This document shows, piece by piece, positions 27,570 to 37,533 of a stretch of DNA of 64,000 bases. Each line of letters begins with the position of its first letter. The first letter of the stretch is position 1. A program made the translations under genes and the position numbers. The stretch spans positions 496,001 to 560,000 of the forward strand of contig CBDCYH010000002.1 of assembly GCA_965224105.1 (NCBI GenBank), in the 5' to 3' direction. The notes below the pieces were generated by a model. That model was given only the letters and a program-made list of their open reading frames with translations. It was not told where the DNA came from and ran no database searches. The DNA is from CBDCYH01 sp965224105. Lineage in GTDB: Bacteria > Bacteroidota > Rhodothermia > Rhodothermales > JABDKH01.

Positions 27570-29552
27570 CTACTTCAGCAGCGTCATCGTTTTGGTAACC
27601 ACTTTTGATCCGGCCTCGAGTCGGTAGAAGTATGTTCCACTAGACACGTCGCTGGCATCAAACGTCACGGTGTAGACACCCGCAGGCTGTACGCCGTCAA
27701 CCAGTGTTGCCACTACCCGACCGAGTACATCAAACACCTGCACTTTTGCATATTGGCGCGTGTCCAGACCAAACTCAAACGAGGTAGTCGGGTTGAAAGG
27801 GTTCGGATAGTTCTGCGACAGCGTTACCGATGAAGGAACTTCTTCTCCCGTTCGTTCAATGGCAACGGAGTTCACAATAAATGGCAGTGCACCAGCATCC
27901 GGCTGGAATGTCGCGGCGGTCAGATCCCAAGTTGCTGGCCAGGTGCCATCGGGGTTAGGGAAGATTGGCTCTGCCCTAAACCGACCCACAGTTGTTGTAC
28001 TACCACCCGGTTCTGTGAGGTAGTCGCCAGCCGCTCCATAGCCGTACTTGTACGTAATGATACCATACGTCGGGCCGTTTACCGTCAACGTTCCGGTGTA
28101 GATGCCATCAGAATCGTCATCTGTAAGCAGTCCAAATACATCAGGCCGGTCGGTGTCTCCGCCCTTGTTCTCCGTGAAGCCCTGCGTAAACGCCCAGATC
28201 GGATCCGAAAACTCAACGAACACCGTATCGGTACCTGGTACAAATGGCCTGGCTGTATCAGTGTTGGACATGTCAACGCTGAAGTTCACGTCAACGGAGG
28301 TCCCAGCGGGGATCACGTTCTTGGGATGCACATCGTTGAAGTAGGCGACTGGGAAAGTCTGATCAGGCACACCCTCAAACTCAGTTAATCTGTTGATACC
28401 TGTTCGATGCCCTTCTTCCCAACCACTAGGTGGAGACTCGCCAAACTCAGTAATGAACTCAGGTTCGTTGAAATTCAGAAAATACTTGTACTCGATATCC
28501 TGCTGCGGGAACGCGGTGATCGGTGTCAACAACTCAAATGAATCTGTGCCTGGCACACGCTGCATAAGACAATCGTCGGGCGCATCTGAGGGACAGTCCC
28601 AAAGATTAAATGAACCTCGAACCTCAATCGTATCACCACGGGAACGTCGGAAAATTCCTATTTCCTCTAAAGGAGCAAGATCGACCTGGAAAGTTACATT
28701 GGACATCACAGGGTCCGCTCCGGACACTGCTTTTGAATTGCTAAAGAACACCCAGTGCAACGTGGTGTCTTGCGCCGGTATGACGAACGTGCGATCATCC
28801 CCACTTTCCCAGCCACCGGGCTCGACAAAAAACTTGTAGGCCTGCGTACTGTCGATTAATGAGGTCGGGTAGTATGCAATCCCAGAGAAAATATGGTACC
28901 CTGGAACTGTTTCTGAATCAGATTCTGGTGAAAGTTGATAGGTCGATCCCCAATCTAATGGTCCGACGCCGTTAAAATCACCGCCTCTTACGCCAACTGT
29001 GTCCCCAGCGGCCCTGTCATAATCTACTCCTCCAGCAAGCGCCGCCTCTGTATTCATGTACACACGGAAGTGCACACCAACGGTATCTGTCTTGCTCTCG
29101 AAAGGTGACCAGTCGTATGCCTGTCCGTCGCCCTTCACAAAGTAGTGCAGGCCCGTGTCAAGATCGCCTGTCCCAGCATCGATTGGGTGATTGTCACCAT
29201 CTTCCCAACCACCAATACCTGCATCTTCCGACTGTTGTGCATAAAACTTGAAGGCCGCAGCTGAATCGTCAGGTAGCTGGAACGTCAACTCCCAGTAGTC
29301 ACCCCCAACATTTACCGGCTTCAATGTAGTTGCATCGCCCCAGTCAATAACATTGGCGTCCGGTAAGGTAAATGGAGCAGTGCCCTGCACCGCCCCGCGA
29401 ACCTGAATCTCTGTGGACGCACTGATGGTGTCAGCAAGCGTTGCAGTATTCAGCCGCAAAGTGACGTTTCTCTGTGCATTCGCCGTACTCACAACGCCAA
29501 AAAGCGTGCAAATCATAGCGAGGGCAAATGCTCTACTTGTAAAAAGTCTCAT
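27570..29552 (-). CDS. T9SS-sorted secreted protein with repeated carbohydrate-binding-like modules
   Basis: A 660-residue protein: signal peptide (about 1-26, ending STANAQ), several beta-sandwich modules of about 110-130 residues with recurring YKFF/YKYF strands and a VRGSFNLWD segment resembling CBM20/CBM48-like or SusE/F-like starch-binding modules, and a T9SS type A C-terminal domain (SVTLSQNYPNPFNPTTSFEF; ending SGTYFYRLEAGSKVVTKTMTLLK). The tail directs export by T9SS and surface attachment. Binding to alpha-glucan is inferred from the modules and the GH13 and GH36 neighbours. ATG at 29552 is chosen over 29591 because the signal peptide begins there. Confidence 0.8.
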   Translation of the reverse strand: MRLFTSRAFALAMICTLFGVVSTANAQRNVTLRLNTATLADTISASTEIQVRGAVQGTAPFTLPDANVIDWGDATTLKPVNVGGDYWELTFQLPDDSAAAFKFYAQQSEDAGIGGWEDGDNHPIDAGTGDLDTGLHYFVKGDGQAYDWSPFESKTDTVGVHFRVYMNTEAALAGGVDYDRAAGDTVGVRGGDFNGVGPLDWGSTYQLSPESDSETVPGYHIFSGIAYYPTSLIDSTQAYKFFVEPGGWESGDDRTFVIPAQDTTLHWVFFSNSKAVSGADPVMSNVTFQVDLAPLEEIGIFRRSRGDTIEVRGSFNLWDCPSDAPDDCLMQRVPGTDSFELLTPITAFPQQDIEYKYFLNFNEPEFITEFGESPPSGWEEGHRTGINRLTEFEGVPDQTFPVAYFNDVHPKNVIPAGTSVDVNFSVDMSNTDTARPFVPGTDTVFVEFSDPIWAFTQGFTENKGGDTDRPDVFGLLTDDDSDGIYTGTLTVNGPTYGIITYKYGYGAAGDYLTEPGGSTTTVGRFRAEPIFPNPDGTWPATWDLTAATFQPDAGALPFIVNSVAIERTGEEVPSSVTLSQNYPNPFNPTTSFEFGLDTRQYAKVQVFDVLGRVVATLVDGVQPAGVYTVTFDASDVSSGTYFYRLEAGSKVVTKTMTLLK

Positions 29553-29624
29553 ATCTGTAGTGTTTACTAATGTGATGAGCGAAGCTCTCAATCAGCCGTT
29601 CTGGGGACTACCTCCCCCGCACGG

Positions 29625-29646
29625 TTAGTCTAGGAATATAGACTAA
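29625..29646. promoter_or_regulatory. 8-bp hairpin or operator-like palindrome in the glycan block
   Basis: TTAGTCTA (29625-29632) and TAGACTAA (29639-29646) form a perfect inverted repeat with a 6-nt spacer. It lies in the 163-bp gap between the PorV-like gene and the T9SS-sorted gene, the largest gap in the block. No T-tract follows in the minus direction, so it is more likely an operator or mRNA-processing/stability hairpin than a terminator. Confidence 0.4.
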
Positions 29647-29715
29647 AGCAAGGAAAATCTCTCCCCGGGTACGTCGATTAGACCCAAGTTTCACGCAAGC
29701 CTTAACCTTTGCAAA

Positions 29716-30765
29716 TTAAAAGCTTACGGATAACGAAAAGCGGTTTACGTCCGAAAAGTATTCTTGAACCTCGTAGGCGTAATCGATGGAAAGTTGAACC
29801 GGTGCAAATCGATACCGCAGGCCGGCACCCACCGACAACGAACGGACATTGTCTTCAAGGAAAAGCTCGGAATAGCCACCCCGCACCTGGAAGAGATCGC
29901 CGAGCAGGCTAATCTCGGCACCAACATTTACAAACTGCTCACTGTTATTCGGATTCAGCGCATCCACCGCGACAGTGACCCTGGATTGGGAGTTTTTTAC
30001 GAGGTCCGCTGCAAGTCCAATCCGCATCGTGAGCGGCATGTCAAACGGATCGGTCTTTAAGAACGCGCGGTTGCTTTCGTTATTACCGCCGTTGTTCGGA
30101 TCAACATCGACAACCACCAGAAGATCGTCTCCCCCTATCTGCAGTTTCGTACCAAAGTTGGTTATTGCCGCGCCCAACCGAACACCTCTAAGCGGTGTGA
30201 CAAAGTATGTACCTACATCAAACGCAACCCCACCCGAAGATGAGTTCCAGATTTTCTCGCTAACATATTTTCCCGTCCCCCCGATGCTAAACCGGTCGGT
30301 TAGCTGCTTGCCGTATGAAAGGCTGAGCGCCATAGATGAAGCCCGAAACGTTTCGCCCGTTCCGTCCTGTTCGAGTTCCGTTGTCACCTCCATCAGCGGC
30401 GTACGCATGTTAGTAACACCAAAACCAACCGTACCGAAATTGAACGGGAATGCAATGGCGAAGAAGTTGAAGTCGATGTCAGCAAGCCACTGCGCGTATT
30501 CGAAGCCGAACGCACCATCGGACATCAAACCGAGTCCACCCGGATTCCAGTAAATAGAAGACACATCATTAACCGACGCGGTGATCGCGTTGCCCATGGC
30601 GGTGGCGCGAGCCCCAATCGGGATGGTAAGAAAATCGGCTGATGTGGTGCCGCGCTTGGTCACTTCCCGATTTGTACCGCCCTGCCCGAACACATCTACC
30701 GTCGAAACGACCAGCAGTGCCGCCAGGAGAAGCGTCAGTCTTGTCTCGAACTTGAATACACCCAT
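29716..30765 (-). CDS. PorV/PorQ-family outer membrane protein
   Basis: A 349-residue protein with signal peptide (about 1-27, ending VDVFGQ). The mature start TTSADFLTIPIGARATAMGNA and the SIYWNPGGLG segment are the signature of PorV/PorQ (UPF0164-like) barrels of the FadL-like type. The end is an aromatic barrel strand (RFSLSVSF). In T9SS, PorV carries cargo from the translocon to the attachment complex. This copy lies inside a glycan locus, six bp after a large surface protein, so it may be a dedicated partner of that protein rather than the general PorV. Confidence 0.88.
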   Translation of the reverse strand: MGVFKFETRLTLLLAALLVVSTVDVFGQGGTNREVTKRGTTSADFLTIPIGARATAMGNAITASVNDVSSIYWNPGGLGLMSDGAFGFEYAQWLADIDFNFFAIAFPFNFGTVGFGVTNMRTPLMEVTTELEQDGTGETFRASSMALSLSYGKQLTDRFSIGGTGKYVSEKIWNSSSGGVAFDVGTYFVTPLRGVRLGAAITNFGTKLQIGGDDLLVVVDVDPNNGGNNESNRAFLKTDPFDMPLTMRIGLAADLVKNSQSRVTVAVDALNPNNSEQFVNVGAEISLLGDLFQVRGGYSELFLEDNVRSLSVGAGLRYRFAPVQLSIDYAYEVQEYFSDVNRFSLSVSF

Positions 30766-30771
30766 GCTTTT

Positions 30772-33700
30772 CTATTTAATAATGGCAAACGTACCGGTGG
30801 TCTCGCCAAGCCCGGGGGCGTCCACGTGATACAAATACACGCCGTATGAAACCGAGAGACCGTCCTCGCTTTGCAAATCCCAGTCAAGAGTCCCGTTCAG
30901 GAGCGCCTCAGGCGACAGTCCATCGTTCACTCCTTCGTTTAGTCTGAGCTCTCTTACCTGCCTCCCGCCGACCGTGAAAATGCGCACCACAGCCTCCGGA
31001 GGCAGATGTATAAACTTGATCACCCGCGGACCTCGGCCAGAGCTGAACGGATTCAGCTCCTCAAATCTATTTGTGGCCACGTAGGGATTCGGAACAACCG
31101 TCACCTGCGCCAGCAACGAATCCGGGTTTGCCTTCCCAGCAGATGGGGCCGACACTGTGAACTCGAACTCATCCGTCGACAGGAACGGCTTGCGCAAAAC
31201 GATGTCCGCCACGTCACCCGCCTGCGGCTGTCTCACGTTTGTTACCGTAAAATTCAATCCTATCCGCCAGGTGATAATTTTGTCGCCGCCATCATCACCA
31301 ACTTTGGTTTCGTTAATGATGATGAGATCGCTTTCACCCAACTGCGGATCAACAGAGAATGAAGCAGGATCGGTGGAGGTTGGACTCACAAAGTCGTCAC
31401 CTGTCAAATCCCAGAAGGCATAGTCAACGGGAATCTCTGTACCATCCGGGGTGACACGGAAAACCTGCACGTTAGTTGGTCTTGCCGGTAATGTGATCGT
31501 GCGGCGCACCTGCAATCCTACAGACTGCCCCTCGCCGGGACCGACAATCTTGATCCGATAGTCTGCCGGGTTGCGGAGTCCTTTTACAAAACCGGCGGCG
31601 ATATACGGATCGAGGGTGGTGGGGAAAATCTCCGTCGGCCCAGAACAAATCTCATCCCTGTTCCAACACGTGAGCGTGGAATTTACCGCCACCAACGGCT
31701 CGGATTGGAAAATGAGCGCAAATCCCAGGGGAACGCCGAAGTCATCGAACAATGGGAAAGTTGAGCCCTCACGAAACGCCGTTGATTCGTTAATCACTGT
31801 TTGACTATCGGTTACGTCAATCAGCGAAAACGATTGTGTTGTCAGCGTGTCCGGCGCGGTTGTCGAACCGAGCTTCAGTGAATCCTTGAACGTGACGCGG
31901 TAGGTGTGTCCATCTTTCACCGCGCGCGGATCCACAATTTGATATCTGATTCGGCTTGTCGTCGAACCCTTTGTTCTTGGAATGAGTCCATTCGTATTTG
32001 ACAAGGTTGCATCCATATAGCCCGCAACCGGCGCAGCTGCCTCTATCTCCACGACGTTGGGCCCTGTCACAATCGTGCCGTCGGGCAAACGCTGAATCCT
32101 GATAGGCGTCTCCGTTGGCGGGATGTTGTCTATCGCGGAACCGTAGTCGTATGCGGTGACGGCATAGAAATACTTGATCCCGTTAATCGCTGTCGAATCA
32201 ACAAACATATGGGCAAGGCCGCTGGCATCTTCGCCCTTGTCCCGCCGGTTGTTGCCGAGATAAAACTTTACGCCGTTGATGTCTGTCGGATGGAATCCTT
32301 CGTGCTCATCAATCCGATCAAATTCCGCAATCGGTTTTCTGAACAGCAGGTTGCCACGACCGTCTGTAATCACCCTGGGATCCAGAAAGGCCGGGTCGGT
32401 GGAGCGGTACACCTTGTAGCCCTCAAAATCTCTCGGCTCACGACCAATCCCAAACAGAAAATCGTCGAACGATTCTTCGGCGAGGTCATCCCAGTAAAGC
32501 GTAACCCGCCCATCGCCCGGGACAGCCGTTACTTCCGGCGTGATCGGTGCCTGCGCAAACTGATAGTCCTGCAGATAGGCATCCAAGGCGTTGTCGCGCG
32601 AAGCCAGCACCTCCTCTCGCGTCAAGCCGAGCTGGATCGAAAGCGAGATTCGTTCCGTTTGTCCGGCTTGCAACGGGAAGAGACCGGATGAAATTACCAG
32701 GTCGTTCTCGCCGGGCTCTGGAATGTCCTCGTCAAAGTCACCTGGCACCATGTACGTGAGAAACAGAAACCGATCGGACTGGGAATTGAAGTTGAGCGAG
32801 AAGGCAGGAATGATCTGGACATTCGTGATACCGATCTGGTCGGATTCGGAAACATCCGTTACATCAATGTTGCGTTCGCCAGGAAACGACGTACCGCTGC
32901 CGGTCGTGGGCATTCCATCCTGATCGCCTGTATCACCGTTAAACCCAACACCATCGAGACCTGTGTCGTCTTGAAGCGGATTCCAGTCGCGGTCGTTGTC
33001 GATCGCGTCGGATCGGCTTTCGTCAATCATTTCATCAATCCCCTCGTCAATCCCTTCATCCACCGCGCCATCTTCGTCATTGTCCAAACCGTCGGCATAC
33101 GGCAGCCCCAGGTCTTCAGGCCCGACCGCATAGAGGATGATAGAGGTGCCCGGGACCTTGTACCGTCGGTATGGATCACTTGCAGCCGCATCGACCATCT
33201 CCTGCGTTACGGTTGGCGATCCTGGCTCAGTGAGGTAAGGATATTCACTCGACGGGGTATCCGCAGAATTATTGTTATCGATGTTGTCTCGGAAGCCAAG
33301 CCCGAGATCGTCATTGTCCAGCCCAACCAGGTGTACGCTTCCAGCCTGGAATGCATCTGAAAGTGGATTGGGCGGCCATACGAGAAAGGCATCCGCTGAG
33401 GCTGCGGCGATCATGTCCGACGTAACTAGCGGACTACCTGCTTCGCCATCACTGTCGTTGTCGATATAGTCGGCGTATCCAACGCCAACGTTCTCTGCCT
33501 GCCCGCCAACAAATGGAACGTGGGTGGTATTTTCATCAATGAGTCCATTCCCATTGTCGTCAATGCCATTCGTTGGATTTTCCCCGACTAGAAACTCTTC
33601 CGGAACGATCGGGCTATTGCACTCCCCGATGAAGGGTGTACATTCGTCTGCTGTACTGCCATCCGCATCGTTATCTATTCTGTCGACGGCATTGCCGGGT

Positions 33701-34680
33701 GTCTCCAAAAACGCGAAGGCGGCCTCGCCAACTGGATCAGAACCGAACGGCTCCGTGCCGATGCCATCTTCATCTGTCATGAAGGCAACATCTTCAAGCA
33801 GATCGAAGAATGGAATGTCGTCGCTTGCGTCGCCACCAACCAGATCCGCAAGCCACATCGAAAACGAGACGCGCGGTAAGTCATAAGAGCCGTCGTTGGT
33901 AACACCGTGGATGATGAAGACGACATCATCAATTAGAATTTGGCTCCATGACATAATCCGAACGTCGGCCACGATTCCCATCCCCTTGCGAGTCAGGTCG
34001 GTACTGTCCGGGAAGAAGTTCGTGTACCGGTCGTACTGGTCGTCGCCAATTTTGAAAAAGAATTCCTGGTCGGCGTTGAAGATGTCGCGGCCGAAGAAAC
34101 CGTTCCAGGACCCAGCCCAACCGGGGTCGTTGCTATCGGACAGCTTGTCGGGCCAAAACGGCGGCCATGACGCACGCTCATCCGACTGCGCTATCCCGTC
34201 GCCACCGGGCCCCGCATCTTCTCCTGCGGGGTTGACGTAACCCTTTATGGGCTCGAACGTCCAGGAAACGTTTTCGTCGACGGGATTCGACCGGAAATCC
34301 GCAATATCCACGACGTACAGATCGTCATCACCATCCTGCGGAATCTGTGCACCCACCCATAGCTGCGTAAGCGCAATGTAAATCCGCCCTGTGTTTTTCG
34401 GCCACTCGTAAAAGAAATCACCAGGCGAGTTTGATTGAGCGGTCTGCGCCCAATTGGTTATCGTCGCCCGGATGTTATTCCCGTCGATGTTATCGCTGCG
34501 CCGCTCGAACGAATCTATCCTTTCCGTGCTCGGGACGTGGTTGCGGTCCACTACTCCCTGTGCAAAACTCGCCTCAGCATATGTTCCTATCACGCAAACG
34601 AGAGTCGCGATCGCTATTGTCTTGATAGCTGATAATCTCGCCATTCCAATCGAGCAGTTACGTTTCTTTAACTCCATCAT
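30772..34680 (-). CDS. large surface protein with Asp/Asn-rich (calcium-type) repeats and T9SS-like tail
   Basis: A 1302-residue exported protein (signal peptide to about residue 41, ASFAQ). Residues about 330-590 contain many DxDxDG-like loops (VDRIDNDADGSTADE, NGIDDNGNGLIDEN, YIDNDSDGEAG, GLDNDEDGAVDEG, DAIDNDRDW), which resemble thrombospondin type 3 or dockerin-type calcium loops. A fibronectin type III-like segment with YKVYRSTD follows near 710-780. The C-terminus has VVPNPYVA and ends SYGVYLYHVDAPGLGETTGTFAIIK, like a T9SS type A tail. It sits between a TonB-dependent receptor and a PorV-like protein with 5-6 bp spacings. It may be the surface substrate-binding partner of the receptor, replacing SusD; this is inference. 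Confidence 0.7.
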   Translation of the reverse strand: MMELKKRNCSIGMARLSAIKTIAIATLVCVIGTYAEASFAQGVVDRNHVPSTERIDSFERRSDNIDGNNIRATITNWAQTAQSNSPGDFFYEWPKNTGRIYIALTQLWVGAQIPQDGDDDLYVVDIADFRSNPVDENVSWTFEPIKGYVNPAGEDAGPGGDGIAQSDERASWPPFWPDKLSDSNDPGWAGSWNGFFGRDIFNADQEFFFKIGDDQYDRYTNFFPDSTDLTRKGMGIVADVRIMSWSQILIDDVVFIIHGVTNDGSYDLPRVSFSMWLADLVGGDASDDIPFFDLLEDVAFMTDEDGIGTEPFGSDPVGEAAFAFLETPGNAVDRIDNDADGSTADECTPFIGECNSPIVPEEFLVGENPTNGIDDNGNGLIDENTTHVPFVGGQAENVGVGYADYIDNDSDGEAGSPLVTSDMIAAASADAFLVWPPNPLSDAFQAGSVHLVGLDNDDLGLGFRDNIDNNNSADTPSSEYPYLTEPGSPTVTQEMVDAAASDPYRRYKVPGTSIILYAVGPEDLGLPYADGLDNDEDGAVDEGIDEGIDEMIDESRSDAIDNDRDWNPLQDDTGLDGVGFNGDTGDQDGMPTTGSGTSFPGERNIDVTDVSESDQIGITNVQIIPAFSLNFNSQSDRFLFLTYMVPGDFDEDIPEPGENDLVISSGLFPLQAGQTERISLSIQLGLTREEVLASRDNALDAYLQDYQFAQAPITPEVTAVPGDGRVTLYWDDLAEESFDDFLFGIGREPRDFEGYKVYRSTDPAFLDPRVITDGRGNLLFRKPIAEFDRIDEHEGFHPTDINGVKFYLGNNRRDKGEDASGLAHMFVDSTAINGIKYFYAVTAYDYGSAIDNIPPTETPIRIQRLPDGTIVTGPNVVEIEAAAPVAGYMDATLSNTNGLIPRTKGSTTSRIRYQIVDPRAVKDGHTYRVTFKDSLKLGSTTAPDTLTTQSFSLIDVTDSQTVINESTAFREGSTFPLFDDFGVPLGFALIFQSEPLVAVNSTLTCWNRDEICSGPTEIFPTTLDPYIAAGFVKGLRNPADYRIKIVGPGEGQSVGLQVRRTITLPARPTNVQVFRVTPDGTEIPVDYAFWDLTGDDFVSPTSTDPASFSVDPQLGESDLIIINETKVGDDGGDKIITWRIGLNFTVTNVRQPQAGDVADIVLRKPFLSTDEFEFTVSAPSAGKANPDSLLAQVTVVPNPYVATNRFEELNPFSSGRGPRVIKFIHLPPEAVVRIFTVGGRQVRELRLNEGVNDGLSPEALLNGTLDWDLQSEDGLSVSYGVYLYHVDAPGLGETTGTFAIIK

Positions 34681-34685
34681 TCAGA

Positions 34686-37526
34686 CTAAAACTTAAATTC
34701 GATACCAAGCTGGACGCGCCGCGGTTCGCGGTAGTTGTCCGGCTGGACCAGGATTCCCGGATCTCGATCGCCAATCTCAAACAGGGTTACATCAGCCCTA
34801 CCAGTATCCCCAAATACATTTCTCACGTTCCGCCGATCCATCACGTTGAACACATCCAGGAAGATTCTCGGCGTCACCCCACCGAAGGCAAACTCCTTGT
34901 AAACCGACAGATCGATCTCGGTCGTTGCTGGCATCCGGCGCGAATTGGATGGAAACTCTGGGCGAACGTCATTGCCCACCACCGACGCTGAAGTAAACGA
35001 AGGCGTATACGGGAATCCAGATTCAAACCGGAATCGTGTCGAAGCTCCCCACTGGTTACCGCCCACGTAAAACGCACCGGCCAATTTATGCCGCTGATCC
35101 CAGTTGAGAGGAAGCAGCGCAATAGTCGGTTGGGAGTTATTCTGCGACGCAAAAAATTCGTCAGCCGGATTCGAGTTCGATCCCTCTACAACCTGGAACG
35201 TGTAGTTCGCATCGAACCCATACATGCCGGAAAATGGTCGGCTTAGAGATAGCGTGAGTCCTCGCGTGTTCGCATAATCCCTGTTCGCATAGATAACATA
35301 GTTGATGCCCGGTTGCGCAGACGGAATTGTCGTCGACGTGGAAATCCAGTCACGTACGTCGCGATAGTACCCCGTGACATCGAACACAAGGTCACCGATT
35401 CCCTGCTTGAACCCAATCTCGTACATTGTCGTCCGCTGCGCAGACAAGTCCGGGTTACCAAACGGTCCGTAGGTCCCGGAAAGATTCGGAATCTTGTAGC
35501 CAAAATTGTCGAACAGATTGTTGAGCGTTGGGATCTGAAAAAATAGTCCGAAAGAAAAGTGTACCACGCCCTGCTCGGTAATCGGATACGCGACACCCAG
35601 CCGAGGTGACAACTGCACTTTCGGCTTTGCGTCTTTGTACCAATACGCTTCCCTATCCTGGATGGTTAGCATATTGTCGTCAGTCTCCTCATCCGCAGTA
35701 ATTACGCCATCGCCATTCGAATCCCTGAACCGATTGATCTTCTTGAGGGGATTGAAAATATTTGGATCTTCCGAGTCGGCCGGGATTGTTGCTCTGGAGT
35801 CAAAGTAATCCAGTCGCAGTCCGGCGTTAACGATGAAGTTGTCGTACTCCATCTTGTCCTGCAAGTAGGTGCTCACTGTAAACGGACTCGCATCGGTAAA
35901 CGAGTTGAATGCGGAGGTCGATTCCAGCGGCAATGTAGGTTCGAACGGTTCGATTATCTCACCTGATTCGCCCGTCTTGGGAATCAGATTAAAGGCCTCG
36001 AAATCCAGGTTGTCTATCCGCACCTGCACACCACCTTTTACCAGGTGGTGCAGACCTATTTGCGATGAGATGTCACCCTTGGCGAGGTAGGACCTGGTGT
36101 TCCTGTTAAACCGATTGAGATCAGTGCCGCCTCTCCTGAATCGCGCGCCACCGGTCGGGAACTGTTCAAAAACTCCCGGCGACACTTCAATGCTATCCGG
36201 AGGGTTGATAAGGATGTCGTTGTAGCGGCTGTCGAATGCATCGTCGTACAGGTAACTGCTCGCTTCACGATAGAACGAGGCAATGTTCAATGTATAGAAC
36301 GTCGAATTGCTCAACAGGTGGGTGAGCTTGATCTTCGTGTCGTACCCGCGATCACGGAAGGTAGGAATCCCTTCCGGGTTCCATCTGAAAGGTGTTAGCC
36401 GTCCCCCGCCCAGGTCGTCGCTGATTTCGCTCGAGCCCAACCCGATAAGGTTGATGAAAACCTTCCCGCTAAGTTGGTATTTCAGGTTGCCCTGCCAGCT
36501 GAATTTCTCAAATTCGCTCATCGAGACTATTTCGCCGTCGCCAATGGAGCCGTCCGGGTTTCTCAGACGGGCACCGTACTGCCAGCCGGTGTTCCGAAAA
36601 TACCTGCCCAACCCAAAGAAGGTTAACTTGTTGGAAAGGAGCGGTCCCTCCAGTGTCGCATTGAGGTTGTAAAAGTGCGACGGATCCAATGGCAAGTATG
36701 AATACACATCCACATCCCGATACTCGATGCCCGACGACGATAGCGCCTCCACGTTTTCGCCGCGCAGATAGTCCTCGCCCCCGTCTCCAAAAACCAAATA
36801 GGAGCCGGTGTACGCCTTGAACGTGCCTGCAATTTTGTCGCCTCGACCTTCTTTCGATACGACATTGATGACGCCCGACATGGCGTTGCCGTATTCCGCA
36901 TTGAACGTGCCGGAGATAACCTGCAACTCTTCGATCCCGGCGTTCTCCAGTTCGATGGAAGCGGAACCGTCGTAAGTATCCGTTACCGGAACCCCGTCCA
37001 CCATAATCAGGACCTCGCTACTTCGTCCGCCCCGGATATGGACTCCGCCATCCCGCGTTGTTATACCAGCCTGCACATCAAGCACCTGCGACAATTCCGT
37101 AACCGGCAATTTGTCTATCGTCTCAGCCGACACACGAGCCTCGGATGAAGTGAGATCTTTCTGGACTTTCTCGGCCTCGGCAGTTACCACAATCTCTTCG
37201 CCCTCGAAGACCTCCTCTGCCAGACTGAAGTCGATGGTTGTCGTTAGGTCGGTGCTTACGCGTACACCTTCGCGCCGCTGCGTCGAGTAACCAATGAACG
37301 AAGCAAGCACGGTGTACGAGCCAGGCCTAACACCGATAATCACAAACTGTCCGTCCAAGTTGGTCGCGGTCCCCTGCGTTGTGCCTTCGATCAGGACGTT
37401 CACACCGGGCAAAGTCTCTCCGGTGGCCGCGTCTACAACGGTCCCTGCAATTTTTCCAGACTGTCCAGAGGCCTGTCCAACCAAAAGAGCACTGAACAAT
37501 ACCGTATACAAGAGTCTGAAGCCCAT
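34686..37526 (-). CDS. TonB-dependent receptor with N-terminal carboxypeptidase-regulatory-like domain
   Basis: A 946-residue outer membrane protein. Signal peptide about 1-22 (ending GQASGQ), CarboxypepD_reg-like domain about 24-105 (IAGTVVDAATGETLPGVNVLI, TATNLDGQFVI), plug domain about 115-245 (VHIRGGRSSEVLIMVDGVPV, NAEYGNAMSGVINVVSKEG) and a long barrel ending RRVQLGIEFKF. It lacks the SusC-type LYVIDG signature and no SusD gene is nearby. ATG at 37526 is chosen: the longer frame to 37580 overlaps the upstream PPIase gene and the signal peptide begins at 37526, 7 bp after that gene ends. Confidence 0.93.
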   Translation of the reverse strand: MGFRLLYTVLFSALLVGQASGQSGKIAGTVVDAATGETLPGVNVLIEGTTQGTATNLDGQFVIIGVRPGSYTVLASFIGYSTQRREGVRVSTDLTTTIDFSLAEEVFEGEEIVVTAEAEKVQKDLTSSEARVSAETIDKLPVTELSQVLDVQAGITTRDGGVHIRGGRSSEVLIMVDGVPVTDTYDGSASIELENAGIEELQVISGTFNAEYGNAMSGVINVVSKEGRGDKIAGTFKAYTGSYLVFGDGGEDYLRGENVEALSSSGIEYRDVDVYSYLPLDPSHFYNLNATLEGPLLSNKLTFFGLGRYFRNTGWQYGARLRNPDGSIGDGEIVSMSEFEKFSWQGNLKYQLSGKVFINLIGLGSSEISDDLGGGRLTPFRWNPEGIPTFRDRGYDTKIKLTHLLSNSTFYTLNIASFYREASSYLYDDAFDSRYNDILINPPDSIEVSPGVFEQFPTGGARFRRGGTDLNRFNRNTRSYLAKGDISSQIGLHHLVKGGVQVRIDNLDFEAFNLIPKTGESGEIIEPFEPTLPLESTSAFNSFTDASPFTVSTYLQDKMEYDNFIVNAGLRLDYFDSRATIPADSEDPNIFNPLKKINRFRDSNGDGVITADEETDDNMLTIQDREAYWYKDAKPKVQLSPRLGVAYPITEQGVVHFSFGLFFQIPTLNNLFDNFGYKIPNLSGTYGPFGNPDLSAQRTTMYEIGFKQGIGDLVFDVTGYYRDVRDWISTSTTIPSAQPGINYVIYANRDYANTRGLTLSLSRPFSGMYGFDANYTFQVVEGSNSNPADEFFASQNNSQPTIALLPLNWDQRHKLAGAFYVGGNQWGASTRFRFESGFPYTPSFTSASVVGNDVRPEFPSNSRRMPATTEIDLSVYKEFAFGGVTPRIFLDVFNVMDRRNVRNVFGDTGRADVTLFEIGDRDPGILVQPDNYREPRRVQLGIEFKF

Positions 37527-37533
37527 GGCGGTC

